Shown: positions 57,215 to 64,000 of the stretch, piece by piece
How positions within the stretch are numbered: position 1 is the stretch's first letter
How the letters are laid out: the number at the start of each line of letters is the position of its first letter
Assembly: GCF_026239735.1 (NCBI RefSeq)
Contig: NZ_JAPIVT010000016.1
Span: forward strand, 62,001-126,000
DNA from: Pedobacter sp. MC2016-05
GTDB lineage: Bacteria > Bacteroidota > Bacteroidia > Sphingobacteriales > Sphingobacteriaceae
DNA: 64,000 bases
Direction: 5' to 3'
Position numbers and translations under genes: made by a program
Notes under the pieces: generated by a model
What the model was told of the DNA's origin: nothing
What the model saw: only the letters and a program-made list of their open reading frames with translations
The model's database searches: none

Positions 57215-58216
57215 TTAAATTACTTGAAATCCATGTGCATACGGATCATCTTCAGCATCTATTTTTATGGTGTTGTAACCAAAAACTTTTGCCCATCCTT
57301 CTACACTTGGTATAATAGCTTTAAAGCCAGCTAAGTCAACTTCTTCTTCTACTCTTCCCGTAAATTTGCTGCCGATGAAACTTTCATGGATAAAATCTTC
57401 ACCTAATTTAAGTTTTCCTTTGGCATACCATTGTGCCATACGGGCCGATGTACCTGTGCCGCAAGGTGATCTGTCGATTGCTTTATCTCCGTAGAAAACA
57501 GCATTTCTGGCTGTCGATGTAGGATCTAACGTTTTACCTGTCCACAATATATGGCTGCATCCATTGATGGTTTCATCTTGCGGATGTATAAATGTATATT
57601 GCTCATTGATTCGTTTGCGAATGATCTGGCTCCAGGTAATTAACTGCGAAGCCGTATAATTTTCGAGCCCTGGGAAATTTGTTTGTGGATCAATGATCGC
57701 ATAAAAGTTACCGCCGTAGGCAACATCGAATGTTAAAACACCAAGATCGGGGCATTCAATTTTGAGATTTTCTGCCGCCAGATAAGAAGCTACATTTTTG
57801 AGCTTAACTGATTTTACCTTTTTTCCTTCTTGCAGGTAAGCAATTTGCACCAATCCTGCAGGTGCTTCCATACGGATGATGCCTGGAATTTTCGGCTGAA
57901 TCAATCCTTCTTCAATGGCGATAGTGATGGTTCCGATTGTACCATGGCCGCACATGGGTAAACAACCACTGGTTTCGATAAACAGTACGGCAACATCGTT
58001 TTCAGGATCGTGAGGCGGATAAAGAATGCTGCCAGACATCATGTCGTGTCCACGTGGTTCAAACATTAAACCCGTTCTTATCCAATCAAATTCCTTTAAA
58101 AAGTGTTGTCGTTTTTCGCTCATGTTGGCGCCCGCTAATTGCGGGCCGCCCCCAGCTACTAATCTCACCGGATTTCCGCATGTATGTGCATCTACACAAA
58201 AAAAAGTTTTACTCAT
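57215..58216 (-). CDS. 4-hydroxyproline 2-epimerase
   Basis: The 333-residue enzyme of the proline racemase superfamily converts trans-4-hydroxy-L-proline to cis-4-hydroxy-D-proline, the first catabolic step. Both catalytic cysteines are present: C89 in LPMCGHGTIG and C252 in DRSPCGTGTSARM. Two cysteines indicate an epimerase, whereas the 3-hydroxyproline dehydratase branch has Thr at the second site. The enzyme is cytoplasmic and needs no cofactor. It overlaps the aldehyde dehydrogenase gene by 4 bases (ATGA). Proline racemase is unlikely given the companion pathway genes. Confidence 0.93.
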   Translation of the reverse strand: MSKTFFCVDAHTCGNPVRLVAGGGPQLAGANMSEKRQHFLKEFDWIRTGLMFEPRGHDMMSGSILYPPHDPENDVAVLFIETSGCLPMCGHGTIGTITIAIEEGLIQPKIPGIIRMEAPAGLVQIAYLQEGKKVKSVKLKNVASYLAAENLKIECPDLGVLTFDVAYGGNFYAIIDPQTNFPGLENYTASQLITWSQIIRKRINEQYTFIHPQDETINGCSHILWTGKTLDPTSTARNAVFYGDKAIDRSPCGTGTSARMAQWYAKGKLKLGEDFIHESFIGSKFTGRVEEEVDLAGFKAIIPSVEGWAKVFGYNTIKIDAEDDPYAHGFQVI

Positions 58217-59796
58217 ATGTCTTTTGTAAGTAGCTGGTTTACCATTCTAAAAATTCCAAAAGGATTGTCATCTTTTAACTCATCCGGTAAAAGTTCCTGC
58301 TCCCAATCCTGGTAGGCAAGCGGACGGACAAAGCGATAAATTGCAGATGAACCAACCGAAGTAAACCGACTATCGTTTGTGGCAGGGAAAGGCCCTCCAT
58401 GTTGCATGGCGGCACAAACCTCTACACCTGTAGGCACACCATTTAAAATGATTCGCCCAGTTTTATCTGTAAGTTGATGAACAAGCGACTGGTATTGTTG
58501 AAGCTCATTTGAATCGGCCATAATGGTAACGGTTAATTGACCTTCCAGTACAGCGATTACTTTTTTAAGCTCGGCTATATCTTTTGATACCACTAAGAGC
58601 GAATAGGGTCCAAAAATTTCTTCATGAAGTTTTGGATTTTGAATAAACTTAGCCGCATCTACATACGCGATTCTGGCCTCAGATTGATTTTGTAGCGATT
58701 CGTTTTTTACCGCTGATGCCGCGATCAGTTCAACACCATCTTCCGCGGTGATTTCTGTAGAAAGCTTTGCATAATTCTTTGCTATTCCTTCAGTAAGCAT
58801 TGTTGCTGATGGAACTTTCGAAATTTCATCAGTCAATACCTGCTTAAATGTTTCCAGTTCTGCTGAAGATATGGCCAACATTAAACCTGGATTGGTGCAA
58901 AACTGTCCGGCCCCTAAAGTGATAGATGCAGCATACTTCTTGGCCAGTTCCTCGGCTTTGTTTTTTATGGCATTGGGCAGCAAAACAATTGGGTTAATGC
59001 TTCCCATTTCGACAAAAACCGGAATCGGCTGTTTACGTTCTTGTGCCAGTTTAACCAAGGCCATACCACCATGATAAGAACCGGTAAAGGTTACTGCTTT
59101 GGTTTGAGGATGCAACACCAGTGCTGATCCGATTGAATAACCATCATCAAATAATAAAGAAAATACACCTTTTGGCATGCCCGTTTTTTCTACCGCTTTA
59201 ACGATAGCTTCTCCTACCAGGGCACTGGTACCATAATGTGCCGGGTGTGCCTTTACTATTACCGGACAACCAGAAGCTAAAGCCGAAGCGGTATCGCCAC
59301 CGGCTACGGAAAACGCCAATGGAAAATTACTTGCCCCGAAAACTACCACGGGACCGATGGGCACAAGCATTTTACGAATATCGGGCCGGGGCAGCGGTTG
59401 CCTTTCCGGCATGGCGGTATCAATAACTGCATCAACCCACGAGCCTTCAGCAACAAGATTTGCAAATAACCGCAGTTGTCCTGTTGTTCTGCCCAGCTCT
59501 CCCTGTAATCTGGCCAATGGCAAGCCGCTCTCCGCAGATGCCCGTGAAACCAAAACTTCACCTATATTCGTAATTTCATCAGCAATTGCGTTTAAAAAAG
59601 CTGCCTTTTTATCTTTATGAAGTACACGATAATTTTTAAACGCAATTGTCGCAGCCATCAAAGCATCGTTAACCGCTGTTTCGCTTGCTTTAACAAAATC
59701 GCCATCCAGCAACAAACCCGTTGCCGGATTTATTGCTCTCAGATTAGCTTCATTACCCGCTACAAACTCACTGGCAACTATATTTCTTCCGTTCAT
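58213..59796 (-). CDS. Alpha-ketoglutaric semialdehyde (2,5-dioxovalerate) dehydrogenase
   Basis: The 527-residue aldehyde dehydrogenase has its catalytic cysteine C300 in GAGQFCTNPG and general base E263 in FVEMGSINP. Length, the NFPLAFSVAGGDTASALASGCPV segment and GVPTGVEVCAAMQHGGPFPAT are typical of the NADP-type alpha-ketoglutaric semialdehyde dehydrogenases. It oxidises the semialdehyde from hydroxyproline to alpha-ketoglutarate, which enters the TCA cycle. The enzyme also ends L-arabinose and glucarate pathways, so it could serve arabinose oxidation too. It lies 9 bases after the deaminase gene. Confidence 0.92.
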   Translation of the reverse strand: MNGRNIVASEFVAGNEANLRAINPATGLLLDGDFVKASETAVNDALMAATIAFKNYRVLHKDKKAAFLNAIADEITNIGEVLVSRASAESGLPLARLQGELGRTTGQLRLFANLVAEGSWVDAVIDTAMPERQPLPRPDIRKMLVPIGPVVVFGASNFPLAFSVAGGDTASALASGCPVIVKAHPAHYGTSALVGEAIVKAVEKTGMPKGVFSLLFDDGYSIGSALVLHPQTKAVTFTGSYHGGMALVKLAQERKQPIPVFVEMGSINPIVLLPNAIKNKAEELAKKYAASITLGAGQFCTNPGLMLAISSAELETFKQVLTDEISKVPSATMLTEGIAKNYAKLSTEITAEDGVELIAASAVKNESLQNQSEARIAYVDAAKFIQNPKLHEEIFGPYSLLVVSKDIAELKKVIAVLEGQLTVTIMADSNELQQYQSLVHQLTDKTGRIILNGVPTGVEVCAAMQHGGPFPATNDSRFTSVGSSAIYRFVRPLAYQDWEQELLPDELKDDNPFGIFRMVNQLLTKDI

Positions 59797-59805
59797 AAGT
59801 AATAT

Positions 59806-60723
59806 TTATTTGCCCCAGCTTCCAGCCGGAAGCTCCGGACGAACAGCTAGTGCATCATTTATAATCTTCAACACTTTAATTCTTTCTTCTCCTTCAATTG
59901 GTAAACGCGGCGCTCTTACTGCTTCAGTACCTAACCCGGTCGCCACTTCAGCCAGCTTGATATACTGAACAAGTTTTGGATGAATGTCCAGTTCCAATAC
60001 TGGTAAAAACCAGCGGTAAATAGTTAGAGCTTCACTAATTCTATTCTCTTTGATGAGATTAAAAATCGCTACAGTTTCTTTAGGAAAGGCATCAACTAAC
60101 CCTGCTACCCATCCATGTGCCCCCATTACAATACTTTCCATTGCCAGAGGATCAACTCCGGTAAAGATTTTAAAACGGTCACCAAATCGGTTAATCAATC
60201 TAGTTACGTTGGAAACATCCCTTGTAGATTCTTTAATGGCCTGAATATTTGGATATTTCGTCAACTCCTCGAACATATCCAGCGTCACTTCAATTTTATA
60301 ATCAACAGGATTGTTATAAATCATAATGGGCAAATCTGTTGATTCTGCAATTGCGCCAAAAAACACCAAAGTTTCAGCTGAAGAAGCATAATAGCGCATA
60401 GGCGGTAATAACATCAAACCCTGTGCTCCAAGAGATTCGGCCTTTTTAGCAACTTCGATTGCTTTTTTGGTGGTTGCCTCAGCAATATTTAATAAAACCG
60501 GAACCCTACCATTAACCAATGCTAATGTATGAGATAACAAGCCAAACTTTTCATCATCAGTAAGTACGCTGGCTTCTCCAAGTGATCCGCCAAGAATAAT
60601 TCCATTAGCTCCAGCTTCTAATTGCGCTTCGATATTTAAATCAAATGCTGCAAAATCCAATTCGTCATTTGCTGTAAATTTTGTAGTTACAGCCGGGAAA
60701 ACCCCAGTCCAGTTTATTGCCAT
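59806..60723 (-). CDS. DapA-family 1-pyrroline-4-hydroxy-2-carboxylate deaminase
   Basis: The 305-residue TIM-barrel protein of the dihydrodipicolinate synthase family has the Schiff-base lysine K164 (QAIKEST) and the tyrosine Y136 (MIYNNPV). In hydroxyproline operons this family member deaminates 1-pyrroline-4-hydroxy-2-carboxylate to alpha-ketoglutaric semialdehyde. The related L-2-keto-3-deoxyarabonate dehydratase also belongs here; the adjacent epimerase and D-amino acid oxidoreductase decide for the deaminase. It is first in the operon, 194 bases after the M1 peptidase gene, with its own candidate -7 element. Confidence 0.9.
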   Translation of the reverse strand: MAINWTGVFPAVTTKFTANDELDFAAFDLNIEAQLEAGANGIILGGSLGEASVLTDDEKFGLLSHTLALVNGRVPVLLNIAEATTKKAIEVAKKAESLGAQGLMLLPPMRYYASSAETLVFFGAIAESTDLPIMIYNNPVDYKIEVTLDMFEELTKYPNIQAIKESTRDVSNVTRLINRFGDRFKIFTGVDPLAMESIVMGAHGWVAGLVDAFPKETVAIFNLIKENRISEALTIYRWFLPVLELDIHPKLVQYIKLAEVATGLGTEAVRAPRLPIEGEERIKVLKIINDALAVRPELPAGSWGK

Positions 60724-60838
60724 TTTTAAAATTTTTATTGATAATAATTTCTTTTTGAATGTGATGATGTTTTTAGGCGGTTTGCCATACCATCATTGAA
60801 TAAATGATAAGGTAAAAGTCGTTTTAAAAACATTCTTT

Positions 60839-60846
60839 CAAAGTTA
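60839..60846 (-). promoter_or_regulatory. Candidate -7 element of the hydroxyproline operon
   Basis: The minus strand reads TAACTTTG (60846-60839), a full TAnnTTTG match about 115 bases before the first gene. No TTG stands at the -33 distance, which would fit an activator-dependent promoter. A 6-base hairpin (60792-60808) lies in the leader. Confidence 0.4.
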
Positions 60847-60917
60847 AGGTATAGCTTTAGGGTAGATTTATTGTATTTTAACCGATATCAACTATAAATA
60901 CACCATTTAACTTTTCG

Positions 60918-62591
60918 TTATTTAGGTTGCTTAACCTGGATATAATACATTGATTCTATTGCTGATTTATCGAATAATGCTGCCTGGCCAGCGGCAATTT
61001 TCATCTGATTCCATTTACTTAAAGGGAAAATTTTTAAAGTTGGAACCCCTGCTTTTTTTAATATCAGTGGTAGGTTAAAGCCTTCAACACAATTGCTATA
61101 TCGATAATTCACTACACCATCTTTTATAAAATATTCCAACACGGGAATTTGAGTAGTTTTTAAATACTGATCAAAAACTTTTGTAAAAGAGTAACCAGCT
61201 TTTTTCGAGAAATAAGTTTCGATCTGGGCGCTCGTTACTGTTTTATGGTAAAATGTTTTGTTTAGCCCTCTGAGGATTGATCTGAAAAGCCCGTCGTTGT
61301 CCAGACTGTGCCGAATTGAATGCAGCATGTTTCCTGCTTTTGGATACATATCGCCACTGCCCTGAGCATTTACACCATAAGCGGGAATAATCGGACGATC
61401 ATTTTTAATTCCTTTTCTAATGCCAAAATTATATTCATTTCCAGCCTTTTCTCCAAAATTGTAATCTATAAAAAGTGTTTCGCTATAATTTGTAAAGCCT
61501 TCGTGCACCCACATATCTGCCAAATCGTTTGTGGTAATGTTGTTGCCAAACCATTCATGGCCACTTTCGTGGATAATGATGAAATCATATTTCAATCCCC
61601 AACCATTGCCCGACATGTCTCTGCCTAAATAACCAAATTTGTATTTATTTCCATAAGATACAGCCGACTGGTGCTCCATCCCGGTATGTGAGGCATCGAT
61701 GAGTTGATAACCATCTTCATAAAATGGATAAGGCCCAAACCAGTACTCAAAGCTTTTCAGCATTTTGTGAACCTGATCTGGCATATAATTTTTAGCCTTT
61801 TTAAGGTTATAATCCAACACCCAATAGTTTAAGTTGAGTTTGCCTTTTTCTCCGGGGTAACTTTCTGTAAATTTTACATATTTACCAATGTATGGAATGA
61901 TGCAATAGTTGCTGATCGGATTAACCACGTTGTATTTATAGGTTACAGTGCCATCATTGTTATTTTTCTTAAAAACCAACTTTCCGTTGCCTACCCCAAC
62001 AAGGGTATCGGGAACGGTCATCGTTAAGGATGCCCCCAGATCGGGTTCATCACTTTGATGGTCTTTATTTGGATACCATACAGATGCGCCCAAACCCTGG
62101 CAGGCAACGGTCATCCATGGTCGCGATAATGAATCCACTTTAAAAATAAACCCACCATCCCAAGGGGCACGTTTAGCCTGATGCACCTGCCCATGATAAA
62201 AAATTTTTACCCGATTATTCATCCCTATTTTTTGGGGTGGAACCTGGGCATACCAAACACTTCCAACATGATCAAACTTCAGCTTTGATTGATTATTGTA
62301 CTGAATGCTATCGATAACCAATGGTTCCTGGAGATCGATTTGCATGTTAATCTTTCCGTCATTCTGCTGCACTACCTTGTACACAATTTCATTAGCACCC
62401 GAAATACTTTTGTGAGTATAATCGGGGTTAAAAGCAAGTTCGTAACGCTGAACATCCCACCACGTGCGCTCGGGTGTTAAACTTCCGCGAAGTGTATCGG
62501 CTCGCGTGTAGCGGTTAGTATCCTGCGCAAACAACATGGTATTTGAAAGCATGAGCAATAACAAAATCGGGACACAAATAAAATTTTTCAT
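60918..62591 (-). CDS. M1 family metallopeptidase (gluzincin aminopeptidase)
   Basis: The 557-residue exported enzyme has a signal ending NTMLFAQ, the M1 N-terminal saddle domain and the thermolysin-like catalytic domain. The zinc site HESGHEWFGNN with the third ligand in WVHEGFTNYSE is complete, and HTGMEHQS stands in place of the GAMEN exopeptidase motif. It cleaves N-terminal amino acids from peptides in the periplasm. It lacks the long C-terminal ERAP-like domain of PepN. It lies 26 bases after the SusD gene, so peptide uptake and cleavage are linked. Confidence 0.92.
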   Translation of the reverse strand: MKNFICVPILLLLMLSNTMLFAQDTNRYTRADTLRGSLTPERTWWDVQRYELAFNPDYTHKSISGANEIVYKVVQQNDGKINMQIDLQEPLVIDSIQYNNQSKLKFDHVGSVWYAQVPPQKIGMNNRVKIFYHGQVHQAKRAPWDGGFIFKVDSLSRPWMTVACQGLGASVWYPNKDHQSDEPDLGASLTMTVPDTLVGVGNGKLVFKKNNNDGTVTYKYNVVNPISNYCIIPYIGKYVKFTESYPGEKGKLNLNYWVLDYNLKKAKNYMPDQVHKMLKSFEYWFGPYPFYEDGYQLIDASHTGMEHQSAVSYGNKYKFGYLGRDMSGNGWGLKYDFIIIHESGHEWFGNNITTNDLADMWVHEGFTNYSETLFIDYNFGEKAGNEYNFGIRKGIKNDRPIIPAYGVNAQGSGDMYPKAGNMLHSIRHSLDNDGLFRSILRGLNKTFYHKTVTSAQIETYFSKKAGYSFTKVFDQYLKTTQIPVLEYFIKDGVVNYRYSNCVEGFNLPLILKKAGVPTLKIFPLSKWNQMKIAAGQAALFDKSAIESMYYIQVKQPK

Positions 62592-62617
62592 CTTGCTTGA
62601 CAGGATTTAAGTCGTGA

Positions 62618-64000
62618 TTAATTAACATCCCACCATAAACGATCGGTTGTTTTTGCTTTTTGCTGTGGTTGCGGATTAGCCGTTATTTCAGAATTTGGAT
62701 ATAACACCCTTCTTGGGATTTCGGATAAGGCATTTCTAACTTTTGTTAATGCCGGAAAACCGGTTCTACGCCAATCGGTAAAATTCTCTGCGTTTAAAAA
62801 GTTTGCTATAAATTTCTCCTCGATAATGAATCGCAATGCATTTGTCGCGGTTAGTGTTCCTCTTGCCGATAAATAAGCATTAATATCTGTTGTAGCTACG
62901 CCAACTTTTTCCATGTGTTTCCGAATTCCATCCTGATAAATGGGCTGAGCTGCCGTTGCGCCAGAAATAATGTTAGTGGCTTCAGCTTTTAAAAATAGTG
63001 CTTCAGTATAATTTACCAAATAATTATTGGCATTTGCCCCGGCATAAAAAGATGCTGGAATAGAGTAAGACTCTAAACTTCCAATATCATCGAGGCCAAT
63101 TTGTCTACCGGTGAACAAACCAGTTTGAACAGCAGGAGCAATCATTTTAGTTAACCGAGGATCGTTTCGGGTTTTAAATCCATCAACAAAAGTATTGGCT
63201 AGCACAAGCGTACTGGCAGGTAAAAAGTTTTGTTGCCATGGATTTTCAGCTCCTGCCGCACCACTGAAGGCAACTTTACAGTCATCAGCATTGCTTTGCA
63301 TTCCGTTATTCAAGGCGGTAAGGGCAAGTTGTGCCTGTGCTGCAGCGGTAAAACCTGGTGCTTTAATTAAATGCATATAGTAACGGGCTTTAAGGGTATA
63401 GGCTAATTTTTTCCATTTTGCCATATCACCCGCATACATAAAATCATCACCACCCGGACTTAAACCCGCATTTTTGTTGGCATCTTCAATCCCCTGATCT
63501 AATAACTGTTGTATCTGAACATAAATTTGCTGCTGTGTATCATAAGCAGGCTTAGTATTTTCCGATCCTTTGAAAGCCTGGCTGTATGGAATATCGCCCC
63601 AGGCATCGGTAGCATAACCTAAACAATAAGCGGTTAGAATTTTTGCAATTGCGGCATATTTAAAATTGCCATTGGCTGTTGCTTTCGTATTCAATAAGCT
63701 TAAATTGTTCAACGTTCTTACATAAACATTGTTCCAATCTCCGTCCATGTCAATATTATACATTAAATAGGTACCTTGGTTCGGCGCCACCTGGTTTAAG
63801 GCAATTACCTGAACATACTGCTGTAAAACAATGCTTAAACTTGCATCACCAGAGGCATTAATGTTTTGAGATATCAGCATTTGAACCGGTGGTAAAATCA
63901 ACGATTCCTTTACATCAATCGGCCTGTTGGGATCGGTATTCACATCTAAATATTTTTTACACGAAGTAAGTGATACCAGGTATAAAACCGCGATAACAAA
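62618..64000 (-). CDS. SusD/RagB-family lipoprotein, partial at the window edge
   Basis: The open frame reaches position 64000 without an ATG, so the start lies outside the window. The visible N-terminus VLYLVSLTSC-KKYLD is the end of a lipoprotein signal with the lipobox LTSC. The body matches the SusD-like class of nutrient-binding lipoproteins: LNTKATANGNFKYAAIAKILTAYCLGYATDAWGDIPYSQA and late NYLVNYTEALFLKAEA. About 460 residues are seen, nearly the whole gene. Its SusC partner is expected just outside the window. With an M1 peptidase behind it, it may belong to a RagAB-like peptide importer. Confidence 0.9.
   Translation of the reverse strand, partial: FVIAVLYLVSLTSCKKYLDVNTDPNRPIDVKESLILPPVQMLISQNINASGDASLSIVLQQYVQVIALNQVAPNQGTYLMYNIDMDGDWNNVYVRTLNNLSLLNTKATANGNFKYAAIAKILTAYCLGYATDAWGDIPYSQAFKGSENTKPAYDTQQQIYVQIQQLLDQGIEDANKNAGLSPGGDDFMYAGDMAKWKKLAYTLKARYYMHLIKAPGFTAAAQAQLALTALNNGMQSNADDCKVAFSGAAGAENPWQQNFLPASTLVLANTFVDGFKTRNDPRLTKMIAPAVQTGLFTGRQIGLDDIGSLESYSIPASFYAGANANNYLVNYTEALFLKAEATNIISGATAAQPIYQDGIRKHMEKVGVATTDINAYLSARGTLTATNALRFIIEEKFIANFLNAENFTDWRRTGFPALTKVRNALSEIPRRVLYPNSEITANPQPQQKAKTTDRLWWDVN

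Noticed and set aside
57215-58216. Calling the epimerase a proline racemase or 3-hydroxyproline dehydratase
   Set aside because: Both active-site cysteines exclude the dehydratase, and the downstream and upstream pathway enzymes fit 4-hydroxyproline, not proline racemisation.
62618-63943. Reading the SusD-like gene as complete with a GTG start at 63941-63943
   Set aside because: The frame continues to the window edge and includes the lipobox LTSC just upstream, so GTG is an internal valine and the gene is cut by the window.
1-64000. CRISPR arrays, tRNA or rRNA genes, insertion sequences, prophage
   Set aside because: No spaced direct repeats, cloverleaf with CCA-type end, rRNA segments, transposase or phage proteins were seen by eye on either strand.

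Overview
This 64 kb window is chromosomal DNA from a Bacteroidota bacterium, most likely family Sphingobacteriaceae and probably Pedobacter or a close relative. The evidence is two SusC/SusD-type outer-membrane uptake loci, many exported proteins with short Ala-Gln signal ends or lipoboxes, a GH127 and a GH43 enzyme, Bacteroidota-type -7 elements (TAnnTTTG), absence of clear Shine-Dalgarno sites and a GC content of roughly 40% by eye. No rRNA, tRNA, CRISPR array, phage or insertion sequence is visible. Both ends cut through genes.

Left part (1-8.9 kb): two small membrane proteins, a secreted unknown, an ABC-F ATPase, a GH13 alpha-amylase-type lipoprotein gene whose catalytic-nucleophile segment is out of frame between two frameshifts, small exported proteins, a CinA-like amidohydrolase and a family 39 membrane glycosyltransferase.

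Glyco cluster (9.0-15.6 kb): a tightly overlapping set of a GT4 glycosyltransferase, an acyl-CoA-dehydrogenase-like flavoprotein, a PIG-L deacetylase fused to a NodS-like methyltransferase and a MurG-like glycosyltransferase, facing two GT2 glycosyltransferases. It looks like a compact biosynthetic pathway for an unknown glycoside or glycoconjugate.

Redox region (15.7-29.4 kb): a ChaA-type cation antiporter, an SDR with a Tat signal, two complete tandem PaoABC-like molybdenum hydroxylase gene sets (one with a Tat signal, one without), a DUF3253 protein, two more SDRs and a GDSL esterase.

Right half (29.8-64 kb): a GH127 enzyme followed by SusC, SusD, fasciclin-like and DUF5007-like lipoproteins and a metalloprotease-like protein; then two Xaa-Pro aminopeptidases, a POT peptide transporter, a multidomain GH43, a DPP-IV-type S9 peptidase, an APC permease, a DUF885 peptidase and an AraC regulator. 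Next comes a four-gene 4-hydroxyproline catabolic operon (deaminase, alpha-ketoglutarate-semialdehyde dehydrogenase, epimerase, D-amino-acid oxidoreductase), then an M1 peptidase behind a second SusD. Together these suggest capture of arabinosylated, hydroxyproline-rich material (plant extensins or arabinogalactan proteins, possibly collagen peptides), sugar removal, digestion of proline-rich peptides, uptake and conversion of hydroxyproline to alpha-ketoglutarate. The enzyme families are well supported. The link between the sugar and hydroxyproline parts is inference.
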